64,000 nucleotides of DNA from an uncultured Phascolarctobacterium sp. (GTDB lineage Bacteria; Bacillota; Negativicutes; Acidaminococcales; Acidaminococcaceae), in the NCBI GenBank assembly GCA_949299135.1, contig CASFZG010000014.1, positions 62,001 to 126,000 of the forward strand. The letters are read 5' to 3'. The translations under genes were made by a program, and so were the position numbers. The notes under the pieces were generated by a model, which ran no database searches, was not told the DNA's origin, and saw only the letters and a list, made by a program, of their open reading frames with translations. Shown here in pieces: positions 1 through 8,143 of this stretch. The stretch's first letter is position 1, and each line of letters starts with the position of its first letter.

Positions 1-315
1 ATCACCGTCAGGGGAACTAAGCGCGTGGATTTAAACGAGTTCCGCCAAAAATACGGTACGCGCCGTTTAAGCTTTGCCAGCGACGCTGATTTACTGGCGT
101 ACCTTGGCTTAACGCCCGGTTCTGTCACGCCGCTGGGGCTGCTAAACGATGCGGAATGTAAGGTGCATTTCTTTATCGACGAGGAATTTTTGCAGCCGGA
201 CGCGCTTATCGGCGTACACCCCAACGACAATACGGCAAGCATCTTCCTTAAAGCGGCGGACTTGTTAAACATCATCGCCGCGCACGGCAATAAAATACAA
301 CCGGTACATATTTAA
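1..315 (+). CDS. YbaK/ProX-type aminoacyl-tRNA deacylase, C-terminal part
   Basis: The reading frame is open from base 1, so this is the 3' end of a gene that begins before the window; the GTG at 25 is internal. The visible 104 residues carry the C-terminal signature of the YbaK/ProX editing family (KYGTRRLSFAS, then LGLTPGSVTPLGLLND, then a hydrophobic VHFFID strand). Family members run to about 160 residues and hydrolyse mischarged tRNAs such as Ala-tRNA(Pro) or Cys-tRNA(Pro) in the cytoplasm. The N-terminal half with the catalytic lysine is not visible, so the exact substrate cannot be assigned. A bidirectional terminator follows the stop. Confidence 0.8.
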   Translation: MTVRGTKRVDLNEFRQKYGTRRLSFASDADLLAYLGLTPGSVTPLGLLNDAECKVHFFIDEEFLQPDALIGVHPNDNTASIFLKAADLLNIIAAHGNKIQPVHI

Positions 316-325
316 GCATGCAAAA

Positions 326-358
326 AGCGCTGCCCGTTATGAGCAGCGCTGATTTTTT
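326..358. terminator. Bidirectional terminator
   Basis: An 8-bp perfect stem (AGCGCTGC/GCAGCGCT) has T6 on the plus-strand side and T5 on the minus-strand side. It lies between the convergent deacylase and antiporter genes and can serve both. Confidence 0.85.
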
Positions 359-364
359 GCGGTT

Positions 365-1789
365 TTACATTAAATACAGCCAGGTCAGCAGTAAAAAGAT
401 AGGGATTAAAATGCCCACGCTCCACAGAAGGTAAGCGAAGAAGGCCGGCATTTTCAGCCCGCGGTTCTGCACAATGGCAACAACCATAAAATTCGGCGCA
501 TTGCCGATGTAGCTGTTAGCGCCCATGAACACAGCGCCCATGGAGATTGCCGTCAGCGTTACAGCGCCTTCGGTCATCAGCATGGCAGCGTCGCCGCCCG
601 CCATATTAAAGAAGGCGAGATACGTCGGTGCGTTATCGAGGAATCCCGAAAGCGCGCCCGTCATCCAGAAGTACATGGCATTGTTGGCCGTGCCGTCCGG
701 GTTCGTCACCAGCGCCACTACCGGCGCAAACGCGCCTGCCGCACCTGCTTTTAACATCTCCAGCACCGGCACGATGGTAACAAAAATGCCGAAGAATAAT
801 TTGCCGACTTCCAGCACCGGCTCCCAGCTGAACTGGTTAGCCTTGCGGATTGCGTCAGGGGTCAGCGCCAGCGAAGCGCCTGCCGCCGCAAGGAAAATCA
901 AATCGCGCAGCACGCCCTGACCGGTTAAATGCACGCCCAGCAGCGTAAACTCAACGCCGCTGTCCCACACGCCGGCCATCAGCACGGCGGCGATAATTAC
1001 GCCCAGCAGCAAAAAGTTTACCTTGCCTTCCACGCCGAAGCTTTCCTTCGTGCGCATGCTTTCAGCCAGTAAAAACTCGTCCTTTTCCTTATTGAACAGC
1101 ACCGTGTCGGCAATGTAGTAAATCACAAGCAAAAGCCCGACCGCCGTCAGCATCGGCGCAATTAAATGCTCGGTCGTCCAGAAGAACTCAACCCCGCGCA
1201 AAAAGCCCAAAAACAGCGGCGGGTCGCCCAAAGGCGTTAAGCTGCCCGCAATGTTTGCCACGATGAAAATAAAAAATACAAAGGTGTGCATTACATAACG
1301 GCGGCGTTCGTTAGCCGCAATCAGCGGACGGATTAAAAGCATCGCCGCCCCCGTAGTGCCCATAATGTTTGCCAGAACCGCGCCCAGCGCCAGAAAGCCG
1401 GTGTTGGTCAGCGGCGTGCCGGTAAAGCTGCTGCGGATGTGGATGCCGCCTGCCACCGTGTACAGCGAGCCGACGAAAATAATAAACGGGACGTAATCGC
1501 CAATCAGCGCGTGCGCCACACTGCCCACAGCCACACCGCCGCCGTAAATTACAAAAAGCGGCACTGCGGTTGCCAGCGCCCAGAACACCGCCACCTTGCC
1601 GTAGTTGCTGTGCCAGAAATGCGGCACCGCCAGCGGGCACACGGCAATGCACAGCAAAATGCCCGCAAAAGGCAGCACCCAGCCGATGGAAAGCTCCGCG
1701 CCGTTAAGCCCTGCGGCAAACGCCGGCAGCGGTAAAGCCAACGCCGTCATAAAAGCCAGAATCGCCCCCAATACTTTTTGTTTAATCAT
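365..1789 (-). CDS. Sodium:proton antiporter of the CitMHS/ArsB-NhaD superfamily
   Basis: A 474-residue inner-membrane protein with about a dozen hydrophobic helices and a possible cleavable or first membrane segment at residues 7-25. Conserved ion-transporter-superfamily motifs are visible: the glycine-rich NIMGTTGAAMLLIRP stretch and the GSLTPLGDPPLFLGFL loop near residue 185. Annotated relatives are called sodium:proton antiporters, although the same family includes citrate carriers, so the substrate is inferred. ATG at 1789 follows a good AGGAGG. It is a single-gene unit, divergent from the Mrp gene. Confidence 0.75.
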   Translation of the reverse strand: MIKQKVLGAILAFMTALALPLPAFAAGLNGAELSIGWVLPFAGILLCIAVCPLAVPHFWHSNYGKVAVFWALATAVPLFVIYGGGVAVGSVAHALIGDYVPFIIFVGSLYTVAGGIHIRSSFTGTPLTNTGFLALGAVLANIMGTTGAAMLLIRPLIAANERRRYVMHTFVFFIFIVANIAGSLTPLGDPPLFLGFLRGVEFFWTTEHLIAPMLTAVGLLLVIYYIADTVLFNKEKDEFLLAESMRTKESFGVEGKVNFLLLGVIIAAVLMAGVWDSGVEFTLLGVHLTGQGVLRDLIFLAAAGASLALTPDAIRKANQFSWEPVLEVGKLFFGIFVTIVPVLEMLKAGAAGAFAPVVALVTNPDGTANNAMYFWMTGALSGFLDNAPTYLAFFNMAGGDAAMLMTEGAVTLTAISMGAVFMGANSYIGNAPNFMVVAIVQNRGLKMPAFFAYLLWSVGILIPIFLLLTWLYLM

Positions 1790-2011
1790 GTCAAAATCCT
1801 CCTGCGTTTAAAATGCGCGCCGGAAAATTAAGTTTCTCTATTTAAAAATCAATCTTAAATAAGCCTGCGCACCATTATTGTACTCGAAGGATTATCGCCG
1901 CGTCAATAAGATTCGGGCAAATTTTCAGAAAAATTTTTTATTGTGCAACTTCCTTCCTATATATAATATACAAAATTCTATCTGCCTTTGGCTGGCGGCA
2001 AATAAACATCG

Positions 2012-2023
2012 CCGCCAGGGCGG
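2012..2023. promoter_or_regulatory. GC-rich palindrome upstream of the mrp promoter
   Basis: CCGCC-AG-GGCGG sits 15 bp upstream of the -35 box of the mrp promoter in an otherwise AT-rich 350-bp intergenic region. The 14-bp core CCGCCAGGGCGGAT recurs at 38019-38034 upstream of the serine symporter promoter, which suggests a shared regulator binding site. Confidence 0.45.
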
Positions 2024-2038
2024 ATAATTGCTTATATA

Positions 2039-2067
2039 TTGACATATTACGCCAACGGTGCTATGCT
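2039..2067 (+). promoter_or_regulatory. Promoter of the Mrp gene
   Basis: TTGACA at 2039-2044, a 17-bp spacer, and TATGCT at 2062-2067 form a near-consensus vegetative promoter about 75 bp before the start codon. Confidence 0.8.
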
Positions 2068-2143
2068 GAAATTTATAAGCAGTAAAAAATTACAATAACG
2101 ATAAAATTACGGCAGCAAATTGCCAAAACAGGAGGGCAAAATA

Positions 2144-2974
2144 ATGACACAGAACTGCTCGCATAACTGCGAAAGCTGCAGCGAAAATTGCAGCGAAAGA
2201 ACGAAGGAAAGCCTTTTGGAAAAACCGAATGAAATGAGCCATATCAAAAAAGTTATCGGCGTCGTCAGCGGCAAGGGCGGCGTCGGCAAATCGCTGGTTA
2301 CTTCCCTGCTGGCGGTTCAGGCACAGCGCAAGGGGTATAAAACCGCCATTCTGGACGCCGATATCACCGGCCCGTCCATTCCCAAAGCCTTCGGCCTGCA
2401 AGTCCATGCGGAAGCCAGCGAATGGGGCCTGTTCCCCGTAAAAACCGCCAACGGCATTGAAGTAATGTCGCTGAACCTTTTGATGAAAAACGAAACCGAC
2501 CCGGTTGTATGGCGCGGCCCGCTGATTTCCGGCGCGGTTAAGCAGTTCTGGACGGATGTTGTGTGGGGCGACGTTGATTATATGTTCATCGACATGCCGC
2601 CCGGCACCGGCGACGTGGCGCTGACGGTGTTCCAGTCCATACCGGTGGACGGCGTGGTAATCGTCGCTTCACCGCAGGAGCTTGTTGGCATGATTGTGGA
2701 AAAAGCCGTTAACATGGCTAAATTAATGGACGTGCCCGTGCTGGCACTGGTTGAAAACATGAGCTACATCACCTGCCCGGACTGCGGCAAGGAAATACGC
2801 GTGTTCGGCGAAAGCCATATTGATGAAATTGCCGGGAAACACGGCGTTGACACCGTTGCCAAACTGCCGATCGACCCGGCACTTGCAGCCGCCTGCGATG
2901 CAGGGACGATTGAAAACTTCAGCGGTGCATGGCTGGACGACGTGCTTGCCAAAGTAACTGAAGCAAACAAATAA
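2144..2974 (+). CDS. mrp: Mrp/NBP35-family P-loop ATPase, Fe-S cluster carrier
   Basis: A 276-residue cytoplasmic protein. The N-terminus has four clustered cysteines (Cys5, 9, 12, 16), an NBP35/MRP-like extension that can hold an Fe-S cluster. The deviant Walker A motif GKGGVGKS is at residues 43-50, followed by the switch region DADITGPS. A late CPDCG motif provides the two bridging cysteines used by ApbC/Mrp dimers to carry a [4Fe-4S] cluster. The role is loading Fe-S clusters onto apo-proteins. ATG 2144 is chosen because AGGAGG lies 8 bp upstream; an earlier TTG at 2120 has no ribosome binding site. Confidence 0.9.
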   Translation: MTQNCSHNCESCSENCSERTKESLLEKPNEMSHIKKVIGVVSGKGGVGKSLVTSLLAVQAQRKGYKTAILDADITGPSIPKAFGLQVHAEASEWGLFPVKTANGIEVMSLNLLMKNETDPVVWRGPLISGAVKQFWTDVVWGDVDYMFIDMPPGTGDVALTVFQSIPVDGVVIVASPQELVGMIVEKAVNMAKLMDVPVLALVENMSYITCPDCGKEIRVFGESHIDEIAGKHGVDTVAKLPIDPALAAACDAGTIENFSGAWLDDVLAKVTEANK

Positions 2975-2982
2975 CACAAACT

Positions 2983-3028
2983 AAAAAAGCAATTACTGTC
3001 CCAATTTAAGGATAGTAATTGCTTTTTT
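2983..3028. terminator. Bidirectional terminator
   Basis: A long stem (AAAAAAGCAATTACT against AGTAATTGCTTTTTT) separates the convergent mrp and acetyltransferase genes; T6 follows on the plus strand and the matching T-run on the minus strand. Confidence 0.85.
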
Positions 3029-3040
3029 GCAACTGCGTTT

Positions 3041-3487
3041 TTATTTTTGCGCGCGACGCAGATATAAGAGCGGGTATGGCTGACCCTGTTCGTCAAGCGG
3101 CGTGCGCTTGTAAACTTCAAAGCCCATACGCTCATAAAAGCCGTGCGCTTGCGGATTCTGCTCGTTTACGCAAACTTCGGTTACGTTGAAATTTGCAAAG
3201 GCGCATTCAACAAGCTGCCTGCCAAAGCCTTTGCCACGCTGTTCGGGTGCGATAAACAGCATTTCAATTTTATTTTCTTCAATGCCCATAAAGGCAACAG
3301 GCTTGCCGTCAATCTCGCCAACCATTAAATGGGCAACACCACCCAACGCCTGCGGCACATAGTTTTTTATCTGCGCAATTTCCGCAGCACTTAAAAATAA
3401 ATGCGTTGCTTTAACGGAACGCTCCCACACATCGACAAGCTCGTTTATTAAACTTTCGTTTCTGTCTTTAACTTCGCTGATAATCAT
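3041..3487 (-). CDS. GNAT N-acetyltransferase, YjaB-like
   Basis: A 148-residue single-domain GNAT enzyme. The acetyl-CoA binding motif is QRGKGFGR near residues 83-90, followed by VNEQNPQAHGFYERMGF, the usual motif B. The start (WERSVKATHLFLS) and end (PYPLLYL) closely resemble Escherichia coli YjaB, an acetyltransferase whose physiological substrate is uncertain. The fold assignment is firm; the substrate is unknown. Confidence 0.85.
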   Translation of the reverse strand: MIISEVKDRNESLINELVDVWERSVKATHLFLSAAEIAQIKNYVPQALGGVAHLMVGEIDGKPVAFMGIEENKIEMLFIAPEQRGKGFGRQLVECAFANFNVTEVCVNEQNPQAHGFYERMGFEVYKRTPLDEQGQPYPLLYLRRAQK

Positions 3488-3507
3488 ACAGTTATTTCCT
3501 TAAAAAT

Positions 3508-3867
3508 TTACTTAAACAATCCAAATACCTGCGCGCACATACCAACTATTACCAAAACGCCCGTAATGATTCTGATAATGTTTATCAGGCTTTTACCGGC
3601 GTTTTTATTTATTTCTGCCGCGTAATAAGTAAACAAATGCCAGTTAAACAGCCATAAAATACCGGCAGGCAAAATTAAGCCGTGGTCTTTAAAAATGCCG
3701 TAAGCAATTAACGCCACGCTGATAATGTTCAGACAGTTGCTGAACACAAACAAATAATATTTAAACGTACTTACAAACATTGCGCTGTTATATTTTTTCA
3801 GCTGTTTTACGGAACGGTAAGCCTGATCAAGACAAATTACCGCAGCTAAAACATATCCTAAAGTCAT
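3508..3867 (-). CDS. Small multi-pass membrane protein of unknown function
   Basis: A 119-residue protein with roughly four hydrophobic helices (around residues 2-15, 40-60, 65-85 and 95-117) separated by short Lys/Arg-rich loops. I do not recognise a family. It sits between an acetyltransferase and a short-chain dehydrogenase on the same strand and has a plausible ribosome binding site (GGAGT) upstream. It could be a small sensor or accessory membrane protein; no function is proposed. Confidence 0.6.
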   Translation of the reverse strand: MTLGYVLAAVICLDQAYRSVKQLKKYNSAMFVSTFKYYLFVFSNCLNIISVALIAYGIFKDHGLILPAGILWLFNWHLFTYYAAEINKNAGKSLINIIRIITGVLVIVGMCAQVFGLFK

Positions 3868-3890
3868 CGTTTTACTCCAAAATCAAATTT

Positions 3891-4649
3891 TTATTTTGCC
3901 GTTAAGCCGCCGTCTACGGCGATAATGCTGCCGGTCATAAAGCTGTTGGCTGGCGAAAGCAGCGAACCGATTACATGCGCAATTTCTTCTGGCTTGCCGA
4001 CGCGCCCAATGGGGTACGCTTCCGCCACATCAGCCAGCGTGTAACTGCCGCCAGCCGCAGCAAGCTGTTTTTGCAAAAGCGGCGTATCCACATCCGCCGG
4101 GCAGACGCAGTTAACACGCAGGCGCGGCGCTGTATCCAGCGCCAGGGCGCGGGTAAACGCAACTACCGCACCTTTGCTGGCGCAGTAAGCAGCACAGCCG
4201 TAGTTGCCACTGATACCGGCATCCGAAGCGACGTTTACCACCGCGCCCGCTGCCGCAAAATGCGGCAGCAGCGCCTGCGTTAAAAACACCATGCCTTTTA
4301 CGTTCACGTTAAAAATTTCATCAAATTGCTGCTCGGTCAGCATTTCTACGCTCTGCTCGCTGTAAATGCCTGCGCTGTTTACCAAAAAGTCAACGGCGCC
4401 GTGCTGTTTTATCTGTGCCGCCGCACTTTGGCAATCGCTTACCCTGCTCACGTCGCAGGCAATAAAATGCACTTTATCCGCGTAAGCGTTTTGCAGTTCA
4501 GCCAAAAGCTGCGGCTGTTCGTGCCGAGCCAAAAGCCACACTTCCGCGCCGTCCGCCAGAAGCGTTTTTGCAGCTGCCAGCCCAATGCCGCTGGTGCCGC
4601 CGCTGATTACCGCGCGTTTACCTTCACATCCGTAATTCATCTTCCGCAT
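3891..4649 (-). CDS. Short-chain dehydrogenase/reductase
   Basis: A 252-residue classical SDR with a Rossmann fold: the SGGTSGIG cofactor motif near residues 16-23, NSAGIY for the NNAG motif, a serine in VNVASDAG, and the catalytic YCASK. It ends with the usual IAVDGG. The FabG-like length and motifs fit an NAD(P)H-dependent oxidoreductase; the substrate is not predictable. The start overlaps the last 26 bp of the upstream histidine kinase gene, so it is probably translated as the third gene of that operon. The start may be at 4649 or at the ATG at 4640. Confidence 0.85.
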   Translation of the reverse strand: MRKMNYGCEGKRAVISGGTSGIGLAAAKTLLADGAEVWLLARHEQPQLLAELQNAYADKVHFIACDVSRVSDCQSAAAQIKQHGAVDFLVNSAGIYSEQSVEMLTEQQFDEIFNVNVKGMVFLTQALLPHFAAAGAVVNVASDAGISGNYGCAAYCASKGAVVAFTRALALDTAPRLRVNCVCPADVDTPLLQKQLAAAGGSYTLADVAEAYPIGRVGKPEEIAHVIGSLLSPANSFMTGSIIAVDGGLTAK

Positions 4650-6156
4650 CCTTTCTTTCCGGCGGCAAAACCATAATTACCGTGGTTTCTTCGCCGGGTA
4701 TGCTTTCCATACTTACCTTTATGTCGTGGCGCAGGGCAATTTCCCGGGCAATAGCCAGCCCCAGCCCGCTGCCGTTTTTGTTGGTTTCGCCGCGCGTTTT
4801 GTAAAAGCGCTCAAACACATAGGGCAAATCCTCCTGCTTAACGCCGCTGCCGTGGTCCGCCACAGTCAGGCGGTCGCCGCGCAGGCACAGCTCAACTTTG
4901 CCGCCTTCGTGGCTGAACTTAATGCTGTTGTCCAGAAAAATCATCAGCATCTGGCGCAAGCGTCCGTAGTCGCCCTCAATAAGGTACAGATTTTTGTCCA
5001 GCTGCAAATCAACCTGTACGTTCTTTTGCTGCCCAAGGTGCTTGCTGGCACGGGCAGCGTCCTGCACAACGTCGCACAAATTGATTACTTCCTTCTCAAT
5101 CGGGAAGTCTGCATTCTGCAAGCGCGAAAGGTCCAGCAAATCGTTAATCAGCCGCTGCAAAAACAAGCTTTCACTCAGCATTTGCTTATAATACTGCTCC
5201 ACTTCGGCAGGGTCGGTAACAACTTTGTCATTCAAGGCCTCCAGGCTTCCGCGGATAACCGTTACCGGCGTGCGCAGTTCGTGCGATATGTTGGCGATAA
5301 AGCTGCGGCGCAGTTTTTCCAGCTTGCGCCCAGCTTCGTCGGCGTCCAGCAGGCGGTCGCCCAGTTCGTCCAAAGTATCCGCCAAAGCGCCGATTTCGTC
5401 GTTCTGTTTGATGTTGCAGCGCTCGGTGTAATCATGCTCTGCCATTTTGTGCGCCACTGCCTTCATGCGGTTCAGCGGTTTGGTAAACTTCCAGCTGAAC
5501 AGCACGCTCAGCAGCGATACCAGCAGCAGTGCAATTGCGCAGGAAAGCAGCAAAATTTTTACGCCTTCCCACGTGGCAGACTGCAATCCCTGTACCGGGT
5601 AGTGCAAAAGCACAACGGCGCGGATGCTGCCGCTTTCATCGTACACCGGCGCGGCGGCGCACAGCATAATCTCCTCGCGCACGGGGTTAAAATCTTCGGA
5701 TACCGAAACCGTGCCTTTAAAAGCGGTTTCCACACAGTTTTTTGTTACGTCCGGCAGCTCATTAAACTCAATGCTGCGCACGGGCGGTTCCGGCTTCTGC
5801 GGAGGCAGTTCCATGCCCTGCTCCAGCATGCGGCGGTGGTGCCCCATGCGGTGATGCATACGCTGCGGCAGTTTCAGGTCGCGGCTTTCGTCAACCACCC
5901 ACACATCTTCCATCGTGATGTTATTGATATAGCTGATAAAGCGCGTGTTGGCAATGCCGCCGCGTTCCTCCAGCCAGCGGGCGTTTTCGCTCAGCACCTC
6001 GGCAATCCGCACGGCGCGCTGCTGCAATTCCGTCCGCTTCATGTCAATGGTATGCGCGCGGAAAAAATGCGCAAAACTTCCGCCCACCACCAGCGCGAAC
6101 ACCAGCAACACCGCTGCAAAATATAAAGTCAGCTTTAAAGCTATTTTGTTATGCAT
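4624..6156 (-). CDS. Sensor histidine kinase with a Met/His-rich periplasmic domain
   Basis: A 510-residue membrane kinase: TM1 at about residues 10-30, a periplasmic sensor, TM2 at about 195-220, HAMP, HisKA with the phospho-acceptor in SHELRTPVTV, then an ATPase domain with NSIKFS, DHGSGV and GSGLGLAIA. The sensor contains RMHHRMGHHRRM (about residues 99-110) and more Met residues soon after, which suggests it binds a soft or borderline metal (inference). The ATG at 6156 is preceded by GAGGAG; an upstream TTG at 6171 is less likely. It overlaps the response regulator stop by 8 bp, so the two are translationally coupled. The divergent His-rich periplasmic protein at 7095 is the probable target. 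Confidence 0.92.
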   Translation of the reverse strand: MHNKIALKLTLYFAAVLLVFALVVGGSFAHFFRAHTIDMKRTELQQRAVRIAEVLSENARWLEERGGIANTRFISYINNITMEDVWVVDESRDLKLPQRMHHRMGHHRRMLEQGMELPPQKPEPPVRSIEFNELPDVTKNCVETAFKGTVSVSEDFNPVREEIMLCAAAPVYDESGSIRAVVLLHYPVQGLQSATWEGVKILLLSCAIALLLVSLLSVLFSWKFTKPLNRMKAVAHKMAEHDYTERCNIKQNDEIGALADTLDELGDRLLDADEAGRKLEKLRRSFIANISHELRTPVTVIRGSLEALNDKVVTDPAEVEQYYKQMLSESLFLQRLINDLLDLSRLQNADFPIEKEVINLCDVVQDAARASKHLGQQKNVQVDLQLDKNLYLIEGDYGRLRQMLMIFLDNSIKFSHEGGKVELCLRGDRLTVADHGSGVKQEDLPYVFERFYKTRGETNKNGSGLGLAIAREIALRHDIKVSMESIPGEETTVIMVLPPERKDAEDELRM

Positions 6157-6847
6157 TTGCTTTCTCCTCAAACCGGTAGCCTACGCCCCAGATGGTTTTA
6201 ATCTCCCAGCCGGGGTGCTCAATTTTATCCAGCTTGGCGCGCATACGCTTAATGTGCGAATCCACCGTGCGGCTGTCGCCGTAGTAATCATAGCCCCACA
6301 GGCTGTCCAAAAGGTTATCGCGCGAGAACACCTTGCTGCTGTTTTTGGCAAGCGTCCACAAAAGCTCAACCTCTTTCTTTGTCAGCGCCACTTCCTCGCC
6401 GCCCACGGTTACAGCGTACTTGTCCAAATCAATTACCAAATTATCGTAGCTGTACGTGTTGCGGTTCACTTCCTCACGCGGCTGCATGCGGCGCAAAATC
6501 GCGCGCACACGCGCCATAACTTCGCCCGCGCTGAAGGGCTTGATAATATAATCGTCCGCACCGATATCAAGGCCCATGATTTTTTCAAAATCTTCGCCGC
6601 GCGCGGTGACCATAATTACCGGCACCAGCGATTTGGCACGCAGCTGGCGGCACACTTCAAAGCCGTCCATTTTGGGCATCATCACATCAAGCAGCACCAT
6701 GGCGATATCGGCTTCGTTGTCGCGGAACAGGCGCAAAGCCTCCTCGCCGTCCAGCGCCACAATCGGCTCAAAGCCTTCCTTGCGCGCATAATTGGATAAA
6801 ATTGAAGTAATCTGTTTATTGTCATCAGCAATCAGCATTTTTGCCAC
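6149..6847 (-). CDS. OmpR/PhoB-family response regulator
   Basis: A receiver domain (acidic pocket ADD, phospho-acceptor Asp in LLDVMMPKMDG, then the TA and KPF motifs) followed by a winged-helix DNA-binding domain ending in SHIKRMRAKL and WGVGYRF. It pairs with the kinase encoded directly downstream. I favour the GTG at 6847, which gives the usual MAKMLIADD start with AAAGG 9 bp upstream; ATGs at 6853 and 6856 lie too close to that site. OmpR-type regulators bind tandem repeats about 11 bp apart, and exactly such a pair exists at 7008-7029 in the divergent promoter. Confidence 0.92.
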   Translation of the reverse strand: MAKMLIADDNKQITSILSNYARKEGFEPIVALDGEEALRLFRDNEADIAMVLLDVMMPKMDGFEVCRQLRAKSLVPVIMVTARGEDFEKIMGLDIGADDYIIKPFSAGEVMARVRAILRRMQPREEVNRNTYSYDNLVIDLDKYAVTVGGEEVALTKKEVELLWTLAKNSSKVFSRDNLLDSLWGYDYYGDSRTVDSHIKRMRAKLDKIEHPGWEIKTIWGVGYRFEEKANA

Positions 6848-7007
6848 TGCCATCATCCTTTCACAAAGAGCTACCTATATTATACAACCAAACCCCTTGT
6901 TTTTAAAAGTTTAAGGTGATGCAGATGGCTTGCCGATTATTTTTGCGTTATAATAATAACAGGCAAATGCAGAAAATTTGTGGCAAAACTGCCCGAAAAT
7001 AAATTAT

Positions 7008-7043
7008 TTTTGCCATAATTTTGCCATAACCATCCTGTACAAT
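7008..7043 (+). promoter_or_regulatory. Two tandem 11-bp repeats plus -10 box: candidate response regulator site
   Basis: TTTTGCCATAA is repeated perfectly back to back (7008-7018 and 7019-7029). TACAAT follows at 7038-7043, so the repeats cover the position where a -35 box would be. This is the architecture of PhoB-type activation. The likely ligand is the regulator encoded at 6149-6847. Confidence 0.65.
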
Positions 7044-7094
7044 ACAGATAAGCTAAAAAGTAACCACACAGATAAATTAAAGGAGTGACCAGAT

Positions 7095-7685
7095 ATGTTG
7101 AAAAGTAAATTAATGAAATCTTTGGTCGTTGCCGGTTTAATCTGCGCCACCAGCGTACCGGTTTTTGCGGCTGAACAGCCCGAAGCCCCGCAACCGACTA
7201 TGCGCGAAAGGGTAGAACAGATTTTACATGAAGATGATAACAATGTGCGCCGCCCGATTCCGCGCCCCGCACGACGCGGCCCCCAGCTGACGGAAGAACA
7301 GCGCCAGGCACGCGAAGCAGCACGCATGGCGTGGATGGAAATGACGCCGCAGCAGAAATTTGAACAGCGCCAGCAAATGCGCGAGGACTTTTTGGCACAG
7401 CTTCCGGCCGAAAAACGCGCCGCCATTGAACAGCGTGCCGCCGAAGCCAAAGCTAAATGGGACAGCATGACCGAAGAACAAAAGCAGGACGCTATGCGCG
7501 ATATGTTCCGCAGCTTCCGCCACCGCGACGGCTTTAAACTGCACCATGGTTACGGTCCCGGCCACGGACGCGGCTGGCACTGCGACGGACCGCGTGACCG
7601 CGACCGCCACTACGACCGCTACCACCATGACGGACACTGCGACTGGGGCGACCGCTGCCCGTACTACGAGGATGACAAAAACTAA
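7095..7685 (+). CDS. His-rich periplasmic protein, Spy/CpxP-like helices
   Basis: A 196-residue exported protein: signal peptide (residues 1-26, cleavage after VFAA), a Pro-rich linker, a charged helical region (about 65-140) with TEEQR and TPQQKFEQRQ-type repeats reminiscent of Spy/CpxP and periplasmic metal-binding proteins, then a tail (about 143-190) dense in His, Asp and Arg with Cys163, 182 and 188. The tail should bind metal ions (inference). AGGAGTG precedes the ATG. It is divergent from the two-component system whose sensor is also His/Met-rich, and is probably its regulated effector. Homology to Spy is weak and unproven. Confidence 0.8.
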   Translation: MLKSKLMKSLVVAGLICATSVPVFAAEQPEAPQPTMRERVEQILHEDDNNVRRPIPRPARRGPQLTEEQRQAREAARMAWMEMTPQQKFEQRQQMREDFLAQLPAEKRAAIEQRAAEAKAKWDSMTEEQKQDAMRDMFRSFRHRDGFKLHHGYGPGHGRGWHCDGPRDRDRHYDRYHHDGHCDWGDRCPYYEDDKN

Positions 7686-7790
7686 TCCTCGTTAAAAAAA
7701 GCCTAACCTTTAATATAACTAATCCAAATCCAACTTTCCCCAAAATTTTAAGCTAAAACTAATCCATAACCTTTCCCCTCCAATAAAATA

Positions 7791-7831
7791 AAAATCACGG
7801 TTGATACAACAGTATCGGCCGTGATTTTTTT
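7791..7831. terminator. Bidirectional terminator
   Basis: The stem AAATCACGG/CCGTGATTT with an 18-nt loop and T7 on the plus strand separates the His-rich protein from the convergent antitoxin gene. The roughly 100 bp before it (7686-7790) show no gene. Confidence 0.8.
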
Positions 7832-7842
7832 ATGTAATTTAT

Positions 7843-8142
7843 TTACAACGACGCCACGCGGATTGTTTTGCCCATGGCATGCAAAATTTTAAAAATATTA
7901 TTTAAACTGGGATTTATTTTGCCGTTTTCAATTTTAGCTATTGTTGATTGGGCAATGCCTGTTTTCTGGCTTAAATCTGTTTGCGTTAAATTATTGGCTT
8001 TTCTCGTTTCAACAATTTGCAGTAAAAAATCTGCCCGTTCTTTAATTATAGCCAGTTCTTCAGGCGTATATATTTCATTAAAAAAGTCATCAATATCTGA
8101 ACCAACATATTTATCATTTACTTTAAGATCTTTATCAGCCAT
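7843..8142 (-). CDS. XRE-family antitoxin (HigA-like)
   Basis: A 99-residue protein. A 40-residue N-terminal segment contacts the toxin in similar pairs, and a helix-turn-helix domain (about residues 45-95) shows NLTQTDLSQKTGIAQSTIAKIE, the classic Cro/C1 motif. It would neutralise the toxin encoded immediately upstream and repress the operon. The ATG at 8142 has GGAG 8 bp upstream; the TTG at 8163 is rejected. The start lies 2 bp after the toxin stop, giving the toxin-first order typical of HigBA. Confidence 0.88.
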   Translation of the reverse strand: MADKDLKVNDKYVGSDIDDFFNEIYTPEELAIIKERADFLLQIVETRKANNLTQTDLSQKTGIAQSTIAKIENGKINPSLNNIFKILHAMGKTIRVASL

Positions 8143-8143
8143 T

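Noticed and set aside
4726-6126. A 466-codon open frame opposite the histidine kinase
   Set aside because: Shadow of a GC-rich coding region; the composition (very high Ala, Gln, His, Val) is typical of antisense translation.
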